Positions 14,881 through 23,331 of a stretch of DNA of 64,000 nucleotides are shown piece by piece. The stretch's first letter is position 1. The number at the start of each line of letters is the position of its first letter. The stretch lies in contig NZ_JANHKP010000001.1 in assembly GCF_024497955.1 (NCBI RefSeq), forward strand, positions 62,001 through 126,000, read 5' to 3'. A program made the translations under genes and the position numbers. The stretch comes from Streptomyces sp. C10-9-1. Lineage in GTDB: Bacteria > Actinomycetota > Actinomycetes > Streptomycetales > Streptomycetaceae. The notes beneath the pieces were generated by a model that saw only the letters and a list, made by a program, of their open reading frames with translations, did no database searches and was not told the DNA's origin.

Positions 14881-15720
14881 ATGGGACGGGTCACCGAGCG
14901 CCGCCGCACCCTCCGCATCCGCGACGGGGCCGTCTCCGAGCGCCCCGACACCCTGGTGGCGGAGGAACCCCTGGAGATCCGCCTCGACGGCAGACCGCTG
15001 GCCGTCACGATGCGCACCCCGGGCGACGACTTCGCCCTCGCGGCGGGCTTCCTGGTGAGCGAGGGGGTCCTCGGTGCGGCGTCCGAGCTCCGGACGATCG
15101 TGTACTGCGCGGGCGCGCGGGAGGACGGTTCCAACACCTACAACGTGGTGGACGTGCGGCTCGCTCCGGGCGTCCCCGTTCCGGACATCACCTTGGAGCG
15201 CAACGTCTACACGACCTCCTCCTGCGGGCTGTGCGGCAAGGCGAGTCTGGACGCGGTCCGCACCACCGCCAGGTTCCCGGTCGACGACTCGCCCCCGGTG
15301 CGGGTCACCCCGGCGCTGCTGTCGCTGCTGCCGGACCGGCTCAGGGCGGCTCAGCGGGTCTTCGACCGGACCGGCGGGCTCCATGCGGCGGCGCTGTTCA
15401 CGCCCGAGGGCGAGCTGGTCGACGTCCGCGAGGACGTCGGGCGGCACAACGCGGTGGACAAGCTGGTGGGCCGTGCGCTGCGGGAGGACCGGCTGCCGCT
15501 GTCCCGCTCGATCCTGCTGGTGTCGGGGCGGGCGTCCTTCGAGCTGGCGCAGAAGGCGGTGATGGCGGGCGTCCCCGTGCTGGCGGCCGTGTCCGCGCCG
15601 TCCTCGCTCGCCGTGGACCTGGCCGCCGAGTCGGGGCTCACCCTGGTGGGCTTCCTGCGCGGCAACGGGATGAACGTGTACACGGGGGCCGAGCGGATCG
15701 ACGTCCGGGACGGCGCCTGA
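14881..15720 (+). CDS. fdhD: formate dehydrogenase accessory sulfurtransferase FdhD
   Basis: A 279-residue protein. Known FdhD moves sulfur from IscS to the molybdenum cofactor before it enters formate dehydrogenase. The redox-active pair is Cys115 and Cys118 (YTTSSCGLCGKAS). GDDFALAAGFLVSEGV (about 48-63), EDVGRHNAVDKLVG and VSGRASFELAQKA are all family hallmarks. ATG 14881 is directly before the conserved N-terminus. No formate dehydrogenase subunit is in the window; in Streptomyces fdhD is often unlinked or next to fdh genes beyond a small gap. It is convergent with the condensation-domain gene. Confidence 0.93.
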   Translation: MGRVTERRRTLRIRDGAVSERPDTLVAEEPLEIRLDGRPLAVTMRTPGDDFALAAGFLVSEGVLGAASELRTIVYCAGAREDGSNTYNVVDVRLAPGVPVPDITLERNVYTTSSCGLCGKASLDAVRTTARFPVDDSPPVRVTPALLSLLPDRLRAAQRVFDRTGGLHAAALFTPEGELVDVREDVGRHNAVDKLVGRALREDRLPLSRSILLVSGRASFELAQKAVMAGVPVLAAVSAPSSLAVDLAAESGLTLVGFLRGNGMNVYTGAERIDVRDGA

Positions 15721-15811
15721 GCGCCCCGGCGCGCGGGGCGGCCGGGCCGTGCGGCCCCGTCCCGGTCCGGGCCGCCCGCCGGTGGGTGCCGGGCCCTCGG
15801 CCGCCGGGGTG

Positions 15812-17239
15812 TCACGCAGGCGCGGGAACCCGGCGGGGCGCGGTGGTGGCGTTCCCCGTCCGGGCCACGCACCGCACGATCTCGCGGAAGGTCTCCGCGA
15901 ACCGGTGCAGGTTCGCCGCGGCGACGTCGGTGTCGGGGTGGCGGGCGAACAGGTACAGGCCCTCCGGCGCGCACATGGCCCACAGGCACGCCTTGCCGCT
16001 GTCGGAGATCCGGGTCAGGAGGCGGGCGTTCAGCCGGGCCCAGTCCTCCGCACCGGGGAGTTCGCGCAGGTCCATGTAGGAGAGCAGCGAGAACGGGTCC
16101 GGCTCGGTTCTCCGGTAGTCCACGCCCAGGAGTTCGGAGACCCGGAAGAACGGGACGCGGGCCACCCGGCGGGCCCCCCGGGCCGCGGCCTGGGCGAGGG
16201 GGAGGGCCGTGCGGAAGTCGCAGGCGGGCGGCAGGTCCACCTCCACCGGGCCGACGCCGACGAACCAGCCCACGGAGAAGGTCCACTCCGCCCGGGACCG
16301 GGTGTGGAACGGCATGACCGTCCGGTACGGTCCGGGTGCGCCGAGCGCGCGCGCCGCCATGGCGGCCGCGGCGAGCACCCCGGAGGGCAGGATGGTGTCC
16401 TCGGCCCGGCAGGCGTCGGTGAACGCGGCCGTCTCGGCAGGGTCCAGCAGCCACCGGAACAGCGACTTCTGGGGCAGCAGCTCCCCCTCGCGGGCCCCCA
16501 GCGGCAGCGGGAACCGCGGCGGGCGTCCGCCGCAGTCCGCGAGGAAGCGCTCCCATGCCAGGACGGCGGGGTGCTCGCGGCCGATGCCCTGCGCCTCGTG
16601 GCGCTCCACGGCGCTGTAGCCGACGTGGCTGCCGGTGGCCGCGAGCACGGGGGCGCGTCCCTCGCGGGCGGCCAGGTAGAACTCACGGACCTCCTGCACC
16701 ATGCCGAACAGCGTGTAGCCGTCGAAGTGCAGGTGGTCGAAGGCCAGCAGCACCGTCACCGAACCGGCCCGCTGCACGGTCTCGACCACGAAGCTCGGCC
16801 ACCGCAGCGTGTGGGTCCCCGCGTCGAGCCGGTCCCGCAGGAAGCGGTTCAGCACCGCGGCGTCCCCGAAGTCCCCGAGGACCTCGCAGCTCAGGTCGAT
16901 CGCGTCCGCGGGCAGGGTGAAGCGGTGCATCTCCCCGCCCGCCTGGCGGAACCCGCTGCGCAGGGACTCGTGGCGGCCCATCCAGGCGACCAGCGCCCTG
17001 CCGAACGCCCCGGTGTCCAGCTCGTCCGGCAGCTCGAACGCCACACCGGCCCAGTCCGCCGTGCGGGTGCCGAGCTCCGTCAGCCGGGCCATGGTGCGGA
17101 TGTGGGACTCCTGGTTGTACGAGGGAGGCGCCGCGTCCCGCCCGGCCCGGCGCGCGGCCGAGAACACCGAAGGGTGCAGCGTCCATTCCCGTACCAGCCC
17201 GGGCCGAACGGCGTAGTCCTCAAGCTCCGTCATCTTCAT
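15812..17239 (-). CDS. free-standing condensation-domain protein
   Basis: A 475-residue protein with one C domain (PF00668-like) and no adenylation or carrier domain. The active-site motif reads D168-H169-L-H-F-D173-G174. The catalytic second His of HHxxxDG is kept, while the first His is replaced by Asp, as in several ester- or amide-forming stand-alone C domains. FPLPLG and YMDLRELPG occur further on. It probably joins an acyl group from a carrier or CoA to an amine or alcohol. ATG 17239 lacks a clear ribosome binding site; ATG 17233 is an alternative. It is divergent from the prenyltransferase gene. Confidence 0.8.
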   Translation of the reverse strand: MKMTELEDYAVRPGLVREWTLHPSVFSAARRAGRDAAPPSYNQESHIRTMARLTELGTRTADWAGVAFELPDELDTGAFGRALVAWMGRHESLRSGFRQAGGEMHRFTLPADAIDLSCEVLGDFGDAAVLNRFLRDRLDAGTHTLRWPSFVVETVQRAGSVTVLLAFDHLHFDGYTLFGMVQEVREFYLAAREGRAPVLAATGSHVGYSAVERHEAQGIGREHPAVLAWERFLADCGGRPPRFPLPLGAREGELLPQKSLFRWLLDPAETAAFTDACRAEDTILPSGVLAAAAMAARALGAPGPYRTVMPFHTRSRAEWTFSVGWFVGVGPVEVDLPPACDFRTALPLAQAAARGARRVARVPFFRVSELLGVDYRRTEPDPFSLLSYMDLRELPGAEDWARLNARLLTRISDSGKACLWAMCAPEGLYLFARHPDTDVAAANLHRFAETFREIVRCVARTGNATTAPRRVPAPA

Positions 17240-17378
17240 GTGCGGGACAACGAGGCATCACCGCGACGGACACTCGGGCCCGACGCGTGCCGCGTGCGCA
17301 CACCCGGTGCCCGCGTCCCGGCGGCGGCGGGGAGGCGCCGGTCGCCGGAGGCGTGCCTGCGGCGCCCGTGGACGGCGC

Positions 17379-17392
17379 CTCGTACGTACGAG
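17379..17392. promoter_or_regulatory. perfect 14-bp palindrome in the divergent promoter region
   Basis: CTCGTACGTACGAG lies between the condensation-domain gene (start 17239) and the prenyltransferase (start about 17507). It is a fully symmetrical candidate operator for a dimeric repressor. No regulator gene is adjacent. Confidence 0.5.
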
Positions 17393-17506
17393 CCAAGGGT
17401 GACAGCACCCCGCCGTGCCCGCGCGGCCCTCCCCCGCGGTGCCAGAATCCCGGCAGGCACCGCGCCGGACGGGGCGCGGGCGAGGCAGGGGGCGGCGAAG
17501 CAGGTG

Positions 17507-18322
17507 GTGTCGACCGTGCGTGGCGGTACCGGGCGGGCGGCTCCGGGCGGGGCGGCGGGCGGGAGGGCCCGCAGCGTCCCGGTCGGGGCGGCGGCACAGC
17601 CCCGGCCGGGTCGGCCCCGGCACGTGGCCTGCGTGATGGACGGCAACGGCCGCTGGGCGAAGCGGCGTTCGCTGCCGCGCACGGCCGGCCACGAGGCCGC
17701 CGAGGCCACCGTCATCGACGTCATCGAGGCGGCCAGGTCGGCCGGTGTGGAGTGGCTGAGCCTGTACGCCTTCTCCACCGAGAACTGGAACCGGCCCGGT
17801 GCCGAGGTCGACCACCTGATGCGGCTCGTGCGCCGGGTCGTGCGCAAGCACGCGCCGCTGCTCCTGGCCCGCGGCATCCGCTGCCGCTTCCTCGGCGTCT
17901 CCGACCCGCGGATCCCCCCCGGACTGGCCCGGGACTTCGAGGACCTGACCACGCTGACCGGCGGCAACCGGGCCATGACGCTGACCGTGGCCTTCGACCA
18001 CGGCGGGCGCCGGGACATCGTGGAGGCGGCCCGCTCGCTGATCCGCGGCGGGACGCCCGCCGAGGAGGTGACCGAGCAGCTCTTCGCGGCGCATCTGCCG
18101 TTCCCCGACACCCCGGACGTGGACCTCGTCATCCGCACCTCCGGCGAGCAGCGCATCTCCAACTTCATGCTCTGGAAGGTGGCCTACGCCGAGTGGGTCT
18201 TCCCCGAGGTGCTCTGGCCGGACTTCCGGGCCCCCGACTTCCTTGCCTGCCTGCACAGCTACGGGCGCCGGGAGCGCCGCTTCGGCGGCCTGCCGCCCCA
18301 GACGAACGGAGACACCCGATGA
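17507..18322 (+). CDS. cis-prenyltransferase (isoprenyl / polyprenyl diphosphate synthase, UppS family)
   Basis: A protein of about 271 residues that extends an allylic diphosphate with isopentenyl diphosphate in cis. The catalytic Asp is in ACVMDGNGRWAKRR (Asp45 from this start). SLYAFSTENWNRP and, near the C-terminus, RTSGEQRISNFMLW with AYAEWVFPEVLWPDF complete the family pattern. Streptomyces has separate housekeeping UppS copies, and this one ends in an overlap (ATGA) with an MpaB-like oxygenase gene, so a special prenyl product is likely. The start is uncertain: GTG at 17504, 17507 or 17516 is possible. The sequence upstream of RPRHVACVMD is not conserved. Confidence 0.85.
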   Translation: MSTVRGGTGRAAPGGAAGGRARSVPVGAAAQPRPGRPRHVACVMDGNGRWAKRRSLPRTAGHEAAEATVIDVIEAARSAGVEWLSLYAFSTENWNRPGAEVDHLMRLVRRVVRKHAPLLLARGIRCRFLGVSDPRIPPGLARDFEDLTTLTGGNRAMTLTVAFDHGGRRDIVEAARSLIRGGTPAEEVTEQLFAAHLPFPDTPDVDLVIRTSGEQRISNFMLWKVAYAEWVFPEVLWPDFRAPDFLACLHSYGRRERRFGGLPPQTNGDTR

Positions 18323-19830
18323 CGACCGGTTCGAGCGGCGAGGACGCGCCCCGCACGGACGCCGGGCGACCGGCCGGCGGTCCCGACCTCCTCGGCCCCG
18401 ACTCGCACTTCGGGGCGTTCTTCGACGATCCCCGCTGGGCGCTCGCCCTCATCCGCGCAACGGTGCTGGAGGCGGCCCACCCACAGGTCGGCGCCGCCCT
18501 CGTCGCCAACTCCACCTTCGTCGCCCACCCCTGGCGCAGGCTCCGCAACACGCTGCTGAGCCTGCGGCGCATGTTCGACGCCGACCCCGCGGTACGCGAG
18601 CGGGAGGCCGCCAGGCTCAACCGGCTGCACGGCCGCATGAGCGGCTCCGACAGCCGGGGCCGGGCCTACGACGCGATGGACCGCCCCACCCGCGCCTGGG
18701 TGGTCGCCACCCTCTTCGAAAGTGCCGTCACCATGTGCCGGCTGAGCGGCCAGCCCCTCGACGGGGACGCCGTGGAGCGGCTGTACGCGGAGCACCGCGC
18801 GTTCCTCGCCGTCCTCGACGGTGACGCCTCGGAACTCCCCGAGGACCTCCCCGGCTTCTGGCGGTACTTCGACCGGGTCGTCGAGAACGAGCTGGAGAAC
18901 ACCGAGGCCGCGCGTGTCATCCTCTTCCGGCTCTTCGACCACCTGCCCGCCCCGGCGCTGCTCGACGGCGCGCCGACGCTGTGGGCGGCGGGCCGTGCCG
19001 TCGCCGGGCCGCTCCTCGGCGCGATCACCGTCGCCTCGCTGCCCGAACCGTACCGCCGGAGGGCCTGCCTGCCGGAGATGCCCGGTGCCCGCAGCCTCAT
19101 GCAGGGTGCCTACCTCGCCGCCGGGCTGGCGCGCTTCCTGCCCGAGGGCTGGCTCGACGCCGAGAGCGCCATCCGCCTGCTGACCCTCTCGCCCGGGGAC
19201 GAGGACCCGCAGTCCCGGACCGCCGCGGCCCTGCACAGCCGCATGAAGCGGGCGTCGGCCCTGCTCCGCCTCCTCACCCCACTGGGCGAGGGCTCCGGTG
19301 GGGACCCGGCGCCCACCGCGCGTCCGGCCTCCGCCGCGGGCCGGGGGGAGGACCGGCGTTCGGCGGAGGAGTTCTTCCGGCAGGTGCTCGACCAGACGGG
19401 CGACGGCTACCTCGACTGGCCCGACCTGGCCGCCATGGCCCGTGAACTCTGCACCCGCCTGGACCTGGACGAGCCCGAGGAGACCCGGCTCTACGACGCC
19501 TTCGCGGCCTGGTGGCGCGAGCTCCAAGCCGCCCTCGACGCGGACGGCGACGGGCGCGTCAGCGCCGAGGAGTACGCCGCGGCCGTCCCCTCACTCGCGG
19601 GGCCCGCCCTCATCCGCGTGGCCGAGGTGCTCTTCGACGCCACCGACAAGGACGGCAGCGGGACCATCGACGCGGACGAGTACCGGGCCCTGTTCCGGAC
19701 CGCCTTCCACCGCGACCTCACCGGCGGCGACGGGGTCTGCGGCCGGAGCGCCTTCGTCGGCGACTTCCTCTCCTTCATGTCCGCACGCCGCACGAGCACC
19801 CCCTACGACTCCGTGCTCGCGGACGCCTGA
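18319..19830 (+). CDS. MpaB/Lcp-type (DUF2236) oxygenase fused to C-terminal EF-hands
   Basis: A 503-residue two-part protein. Residues about 25-320 match the DUF2236 family, the heme oxygenase fold of the latex-clearing protein and of fungal MpaB, which cleave prenyl chains; FFDDPRWALALIRATVLEAAHPQV and TLFESAV mark it. Residues 350-480 hold three EF-hand calcium loops: 358-369 (with Asp at position 12), 407-418 and 443-454, the last two canonical D-x-D-G-[DS]-G with Glu at 12. The ATG overlaps the prenyltransferase stop, so the two are coupled. I infer a calcium-responsive enzyme acting on a prenyl product; this is not shown. Confidence 0.82.
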   Translation: MTTGSSGEDAPRTDAGRPAGGPDLLGPDSHFGAFFDDPRWALALIRATVLEAAHPQVGAALVANSTFVAHPWRRLRNTLLSLRRMFDADPAVREREAARLNRLHGRMSGSDSRGRAYDAMDRPTRAWVVATLFESAVTMCRLSGQPLDGDAVERLYAEHRAFLAVLDGDASELPEDLPGFWRYFDRVVENELENTEAARVILFRLFDHLPAPALLDGAPTLWAAGRAVAGPLLGAITVASLPEPYRRRACLPEMPGARSLMQGAYLAAGLARFLPEGWLDAESAIRLLTLSPGDEDPQSRTAAALHSRMKRASALLRLLTPLGEGSGGDPAPTARPASAAGRGEDRRSAEEFFRQVLDQTGDGYLDWPDLAAMARELCTRLDLDEPEETRLYDAFAAWWRELQAALDADGDGRVSAEEYAAAVPSLAGPALIRVAEVLFDATDKDGSGTIDADEYRALFRTAFHRDLTGGDGVCGRSAFVGDFLSFMSARRTSTPYDSVLADA

Positions 19831-19879
19831 GGGCCCCTGGCCCCCCGAGGCCAGCGGCGGGCCAGGGAGGGCGGCGGGA

Positions 19880-20350
19880 TCATCTGGAGGGTGCGGGCGG
19901 CCGGGGGTTCGGCGATTCCCGGTCCCCCGCCCCCGCCCGGCGGACGACGTCCTCGACGGCGTCCTCGTCGAGCGGCTCCCGGCCGATCCGGGCGGCGCGG
20001 GCCCCGCGGCGGCGCCCCTCGGCGGAGGGCTGCACCACGGTGACGTCGGCCTGGCCGCGGGGGCCGAGGCGGTCGCCGGTGCGGACGGCGAAGCGGCCCG
20101 CGGAGGCCGGGGACGCCGGGTGGAGGCGGGCGAGGTGGCCCGCGTGGTCGGCGCCCGGGTTCCTGTGTCCGTCGCCGCAGCAGCGGCCTCGGCGGACGGC
20201 CGGGGTGCAGGGGCGGGCTCCGAAGGGGGTGGCGCGAAGGCCGTCGTCACCCGGCGCTCCCCGGAGCCCGCGGGCCGGGGCGGCACCGCGGGGTGGCCGT
20301 CCGGGGGCGAGGCGTCGATCATGCGCACGGCGCCCGCGGCCGGGCGGGTG
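19880..20350 (-). pseudogene. possible coding remnant, two frames, unrecognised family
   Basis: The 521 bp between the EF-hand gene and the BASS gene hold no intact gene. On the minus strand, codons in frame with a TGA at 19880-19882 keep nearly all G/C third positions over about 110 codons. They spell a sensible protein (GHLARLHPASPASAGRF, AVRTGDRLGPRGQADVTVV, ARIGREPLDEDAVEDVV). Upstream, another frame (VRMIDASPPDGH to RRVTTAF) has the same bias, so one frameshift near 20237 would join them. No start codon fits. I do not recognise the family. Confidence 0.4.
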
Positions 20351-20351
20351 A

Positions 20352-21398
20352 TCAGACCGGGACGGTCCCGGGGCGCCCGGCCGCGGGCTCCGCTGCGGGA
20401 CCCCCGTCCCCGGGGTCGCGTCCGCGCCGCTTGGCGATCACGGCGCACACCATCAGCTGCATCTGGTGGAAGAGCATCAGCGGCAGCACGGCGAGGGCCG
20501 CCTGGGCGCCGAACAGCACGGAGGCCATGGGCAGTCCGGCGGCGAGGCTCTTCTTGGAGCCGGCGAACTGGATGGCGACGCGGTCGGCGCGTCCGAACCC
20601 CAGACGCCGCGCTCCGTACCAGGTGAGGGCGAGCATCGCGGCGAGCAGCAGGGCCTCGGCGCCCAGCAGCGCGGCCAGGCGCCCCGGGGTGACCCGGCCC
20701 CAGATCCCTGCGGTCATCCCCTCGCTGAAGGCCGTGTAGACGACCAGCAGGATGGCGCCCCGGTCGACGCGGCCGAGGAGCATGCGGTGCCGGTCGAGGA
20801 GCCCGCGGAGCGCGCGCCGCAGGAGCTGCCCGGCCAGGAAGGGGACGAGCAGCTGGAGTGCGATCCGCAGGAGCCCCTCCGGCGACACCCCGCCGGCGGT
20901 GCCGCCGAGGAGCAGGGCGGCCAGCACCGGCGTGAGGACGAGGCCGGCGAGGCTGGAGAAGGAGCCGGCGCAGACGGCCGCGGGCACGTTGCCGCGTGCC
21001 ATCGAGGTGAAGGTGATCGAGGACTGGATCGTCGACGGGACGAGGCACAGGAAGAGCAGCCCGTCGGCGAGTTCCGGGGTGAGCAGCGGCCCGGCGGTGG
21101 CGCGGGCCGCGAGCCCGAGGAGCGGGAAGACGGCGAAGGTGGCGGCGAGCACCGTCAGATGGAGCCGCCAGTGGCGGAGTCCGTCCAGGACCTCCCGCGT
21201 CGACAGGCGGGCCCCGTAGAGGAAGAACAGCAGTGCCACGGCGGCGGTGGCCGCCCCGTCCGCGGCCTCGGCGGCGGTGCCGGAGGCGGGCAGCAGGGCG
21301 GCGAGCCCCACGGTGGCCAGCAGGGCCAGGACGTAGGGGTCGACCGGCGGGCGGCGGAGGGCCCGCAGCGGCGCACGCGGGAGGCGGGGGCGGTTCAT
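20352..21398 (-). CDS. bile acid:sodium symporter (BASS)-family transporter
   Basis: A 348-residue membrane protein of the SBF-like branch (PF13593). About ten hydrophobic helices are visible. VPSTIQSSITFTSMARGN (near residue 120) and FAGSKKSLAAGLPMA (near residue 278) are the two conserved broken-helix regions that bind sodium and substrate. The family moves organic anions with sodium; the substrate is unknown. ATG 21398 is chosen from several in-frame starts because the conserved part begins soon after. A LysR gene lies beyond a decayed SnoaL gene and may control the transporter, a common pairing. Confidence 0.87.
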   Translation of the reverse strand: MNRPRLPRAPLRALRRPPVDPYVLALLATVGLAALLPASGTAAEAADGAATAAVALLFFLYGARLSTREVLDGLRHWRLHLTVLAATFAVFPLLGLAARATAGPLLTPELADGLLFLCLVPSTIQSSITFTSMARGNVPAAVCAGSFSSLAGLVLTPVLAALLLGGTAGGVSPEGLLRIALQLLVPFLAGQLLRRALRGLLDRHRMLLGRVDRGAILLVVYTAFSEGMTAGIWGRVTPGRLAALLGAEALLLAAMLALTWYGARRLGFGRADRVAIQFAGSKKSLAAGLPMASVLFGAQAALAVLPLMLFHQMQLMVCAVIAKRRGRDPGDGGPAAEPAAGRPGTVPV

Positions 21399-21622
21399 GG
21401 GTCCGTTCGGCGGCGGTCGGGGGAACGTACCCGCCCATGATCCGCGCCCGAGGGCGATCGGGAAACCCGTACACCGCACTGACTGTCATCACGCTCCATG
21501 ATGGGCGGCCCTCGGGTCAGGGGCTGGCCCGGTGTGCCGCGGCCGACGGCGAGCCGGGGCGCGGCCCGGGCTCGGTGGGGGGGCGGCCCGGGCTCGGGGG
21601 CAGCGCCGCGGGCGGGGAGAGG

Positions 21623-22082
21623 TCAGCCGGAAGCGGCGGTCCGCTCCCGCCGGGCGGTGGTCCCCCGGCGGTCGATCCGGATCCGGTACCCGGCGATCGG
21701 CCGGTCCTCGACGCGGTGGACGGCGCTCGCGGTCTCGGTGAGTTCGGCGTCGGTGGGCGGGTGGGGGCCGATCCGCCCGCCGTGCCGTCCGGTGCGGGCC
21801 CATCGGGCGTACACCCGGTCGTCCTCGGCGATCAGCTCGTCCACGGTGAGGGGGAAGGAACCGTAGGCGTCGGGCATCCAGCGGACGTGGTCGGCGTGCT
21901 GCTGCGGTGTGCGCTCCACGACCGCGGGTGCCTCCGCGACGACCCGGTGGGCCAGGGCCCGGCCGGCCGGGAAGCGGCCGGTCGGGAAGCGGCCGGTCGG
22001 GAAGCGGCCGGCCGGCCGGGACGCCGCCCGACCTCACCCGGAGCGGGAACGCGCGGGCCGTCTCCTCGGCGCTCGTCCCCAC
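21623..22082 (-). pseudogene. SnoaL-like (ester cyclase) gene broken by a frameshift next to a repeat
   Basis: The N-terminus MGTSAEETARAFPLRVRSGG starts at 22082 and runs into three copies of a 15-bp repeat. The rest of a SnoaL-like fold (VERTPQQHADHVRWMPDAYG, SFPLTVDELIAEDDRVYARW, ETASAVHRVEDRPIAGYRI) continues in another frame to the stop at 21623. A segment between them is replaced by the repeat-derived PLPDRPLPDRPLPGR. The C-terminal part could still be made from GTG/ATG codons near 21919 as a 98-residue fragment, but it lacks the first helix. The divergent LysR gene starts 95 bp away. Confidence 0.7.
21969..22013. repeat. three copies of a 15-bp repeat inside the SnoaL-like relic
   Basis: GGGAAGCGGCCGGTC occurs at 21969-21983 and 21984-21998 and, with one change, at 21999-22013. 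The unit is a multiple of three, so copy number changes alone do not shift the frame. Confidence 0.9.
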
Positions 22083-22177
22083 CGCGTGCTCGCACTCCGC
22101 GGCGGGGGCCGGCCGCCGGGGCCGCTCCCCCGCGCTCCCGGCCGGTTCACCGGCGGGCCCGGGCTTAGGCTCGTGCC

Positions 22178-23104
22178 ATGCCCGCCCCGTCGCCCCTGTA
22201 CGACCCGAACCAGCTGCGGACGTTCCTGGCCGTGGCGCAGACGCTGAGCTTCACGCAGGCGGCCCGACGGCTCGGACTGCGCCAGTCCACGGTCAGCCAG
22301 CACGTGCGGAGACTGGAGGAGGCCACGGGCCGGGCCCTGTTCACGCGGGACACCCACACCGTGGAGCTGACCGAGGGCGGCGAGGCGATGCTCGGCTTCG
22401 CGCGCACGATCCTGACGGCCCACGAGCGGGCGGCGGCCTTCTTCGGCGGCACCCGGCTGCGCGGCCGGCTGCGCTTCGGGGCCTCCGAGGACTTCGTGCT
22501 GACCCGCCTCCCGGAGATCCTGGAGTCCTTCCGGCACGAGCATCCGGACGTCGACCTGGAGCTCACCGTGGAGCTGTCCGGCACCCTGCACCGCAGGCTG
22601 GAGGCGGGGCGGCTCGATCTGGTGCTCGCCAAACGCGGTGCCGGGCAGGACGCGGGGGCTGCCCGCGGGGAGCTGGTGTGGCGGGACCGGATGGTGTGGA
22701 TCGCCGCCGAGGGCTTCCGCCCGGACCCCGACCGCCCGCTGCCGCTGATCCTGTTCCCGCAGCCGGCCGTGACCCGCGCCCGCGCACTGGACGCGCTGGA
22801 GCGCGAGGGCCGGGCCTGGCGCGTGGCCTGCACCAGCGGCAGCCTCAGCGGTCTGGTCGCCGCGGCCCGCGCGGGGCTCGGCGTGATGGCGCACACCCGG
22901 GGGCTCGTCCCGCCGGGGCTGGTGCCGCTCCCCGAGCGGGTGGGCCTGCCGGATCTGGGCGACGTGGATTTCGTGCTGCTCTACGGGCGGCGGCCCGCGA
23001 CCGCGCAGGAGGCCGCGGGCGCTCTGGCCAGGGCGCTGCTGGCGGCCGGTGACCGGCTCCAGGCACCGGTGGGAGGGGCACCTCCCGCCCCGGGTGGGAG
23101 GTGA
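22178..23104 (+). CDS. LysR-family transcriptional regulator
   Basis: A 308-residue protein. The helix-turn-helix is at residues 9-68 (LRTFLAVAQTLSFTQAARRL, QSTVSQHVRRLE) and the substrate-binding domain at about 95-290 (GRLRFGASEDFVLTRLPEILESF, and SGLVAAARAGLGVMAHT late). It is divergent from the SnoaL relic, with the BASS transporter beyond. In Streptomyces such regulators are often paired with BASS or SnoaL genes. The last 15 residues are proline/glycine-rich. A TTAGGC hexamer close to the ATG may give a near-leaderless message. Confidence 0.9.
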   Translation: MPAPSPLYDPNQLRTFLAVAQTLSFTQAARRLGLRQSTVSQHVRRLEEATGRALFTRDTHTVELTEGGEAMLGFARTILTAHERAAAFFGGTRLRGRLRFGASEDFVLTRLPEILESFRHEHPDVDLELTVELSGTLHRRLEAGRLDLVLAKRGAGQDAGAARGELVWRDRMVWIAAEGFRPDPDRPLPLILFPQPAVTRARALDALEREGRAWRVACTSGSLSGLVAAARAGLGVMAHTRGLVPPGLVPLPERVGLPDLGDVDFVLLYGRRPATAQEAAGALARALLAAGDRLQAPVGGAPPAPGGR

Positions 23105-23163
23105 CCGGTCCGTACGGATGCCGCAGGGATTCGGTGGAGATCGCGCCGCACCGGCCCGGCGCG

Positions 23164-23183
23164 TTCTTACCCCGGGGTAAGAA
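23164..23183. promoter_or_regulatory. perfect 20-bp palindrome upstream of acyl-CoA ligase
   Basis: TTCTTACCCC directly abuts its reverse complement GGGGTAAGAA with no loop. It lies 60 bp after the LysR gene and about 150 bp before the ligase start. Lacking a loop, it suits a repressor site (TetR/FadR type, which control fatty acid genes) better than a terminator. Confidence 0.6.
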
Positions 23184-23331
23184 TGCTTGTCACCAGCCGT
23201 CTCCCCCGTTCCGGCGCCCCCGGCCACCCGTGCCGCCGCCGCGGGTCCCGGTGTGTGCACGGCCCCTCCCGCACGGGCGGAGGGTGGGGTAGCGTCGCGG
23301 CGCTGTGCGGAGCGCCACAAGGAGCAGGCCA

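Noticed and set aside
15812..17239. NRPS biosynthetic cluster
   Set aside because: Only a single condensation domain is present; there are no adenylation or carrier domains or other assembly-line genes in the window.
23164..23183. Intrinsic terminator of the LysR gene
   Set aside because: The 20-bp palindrome has no loop and no following T-run, so an operator is the better reading.
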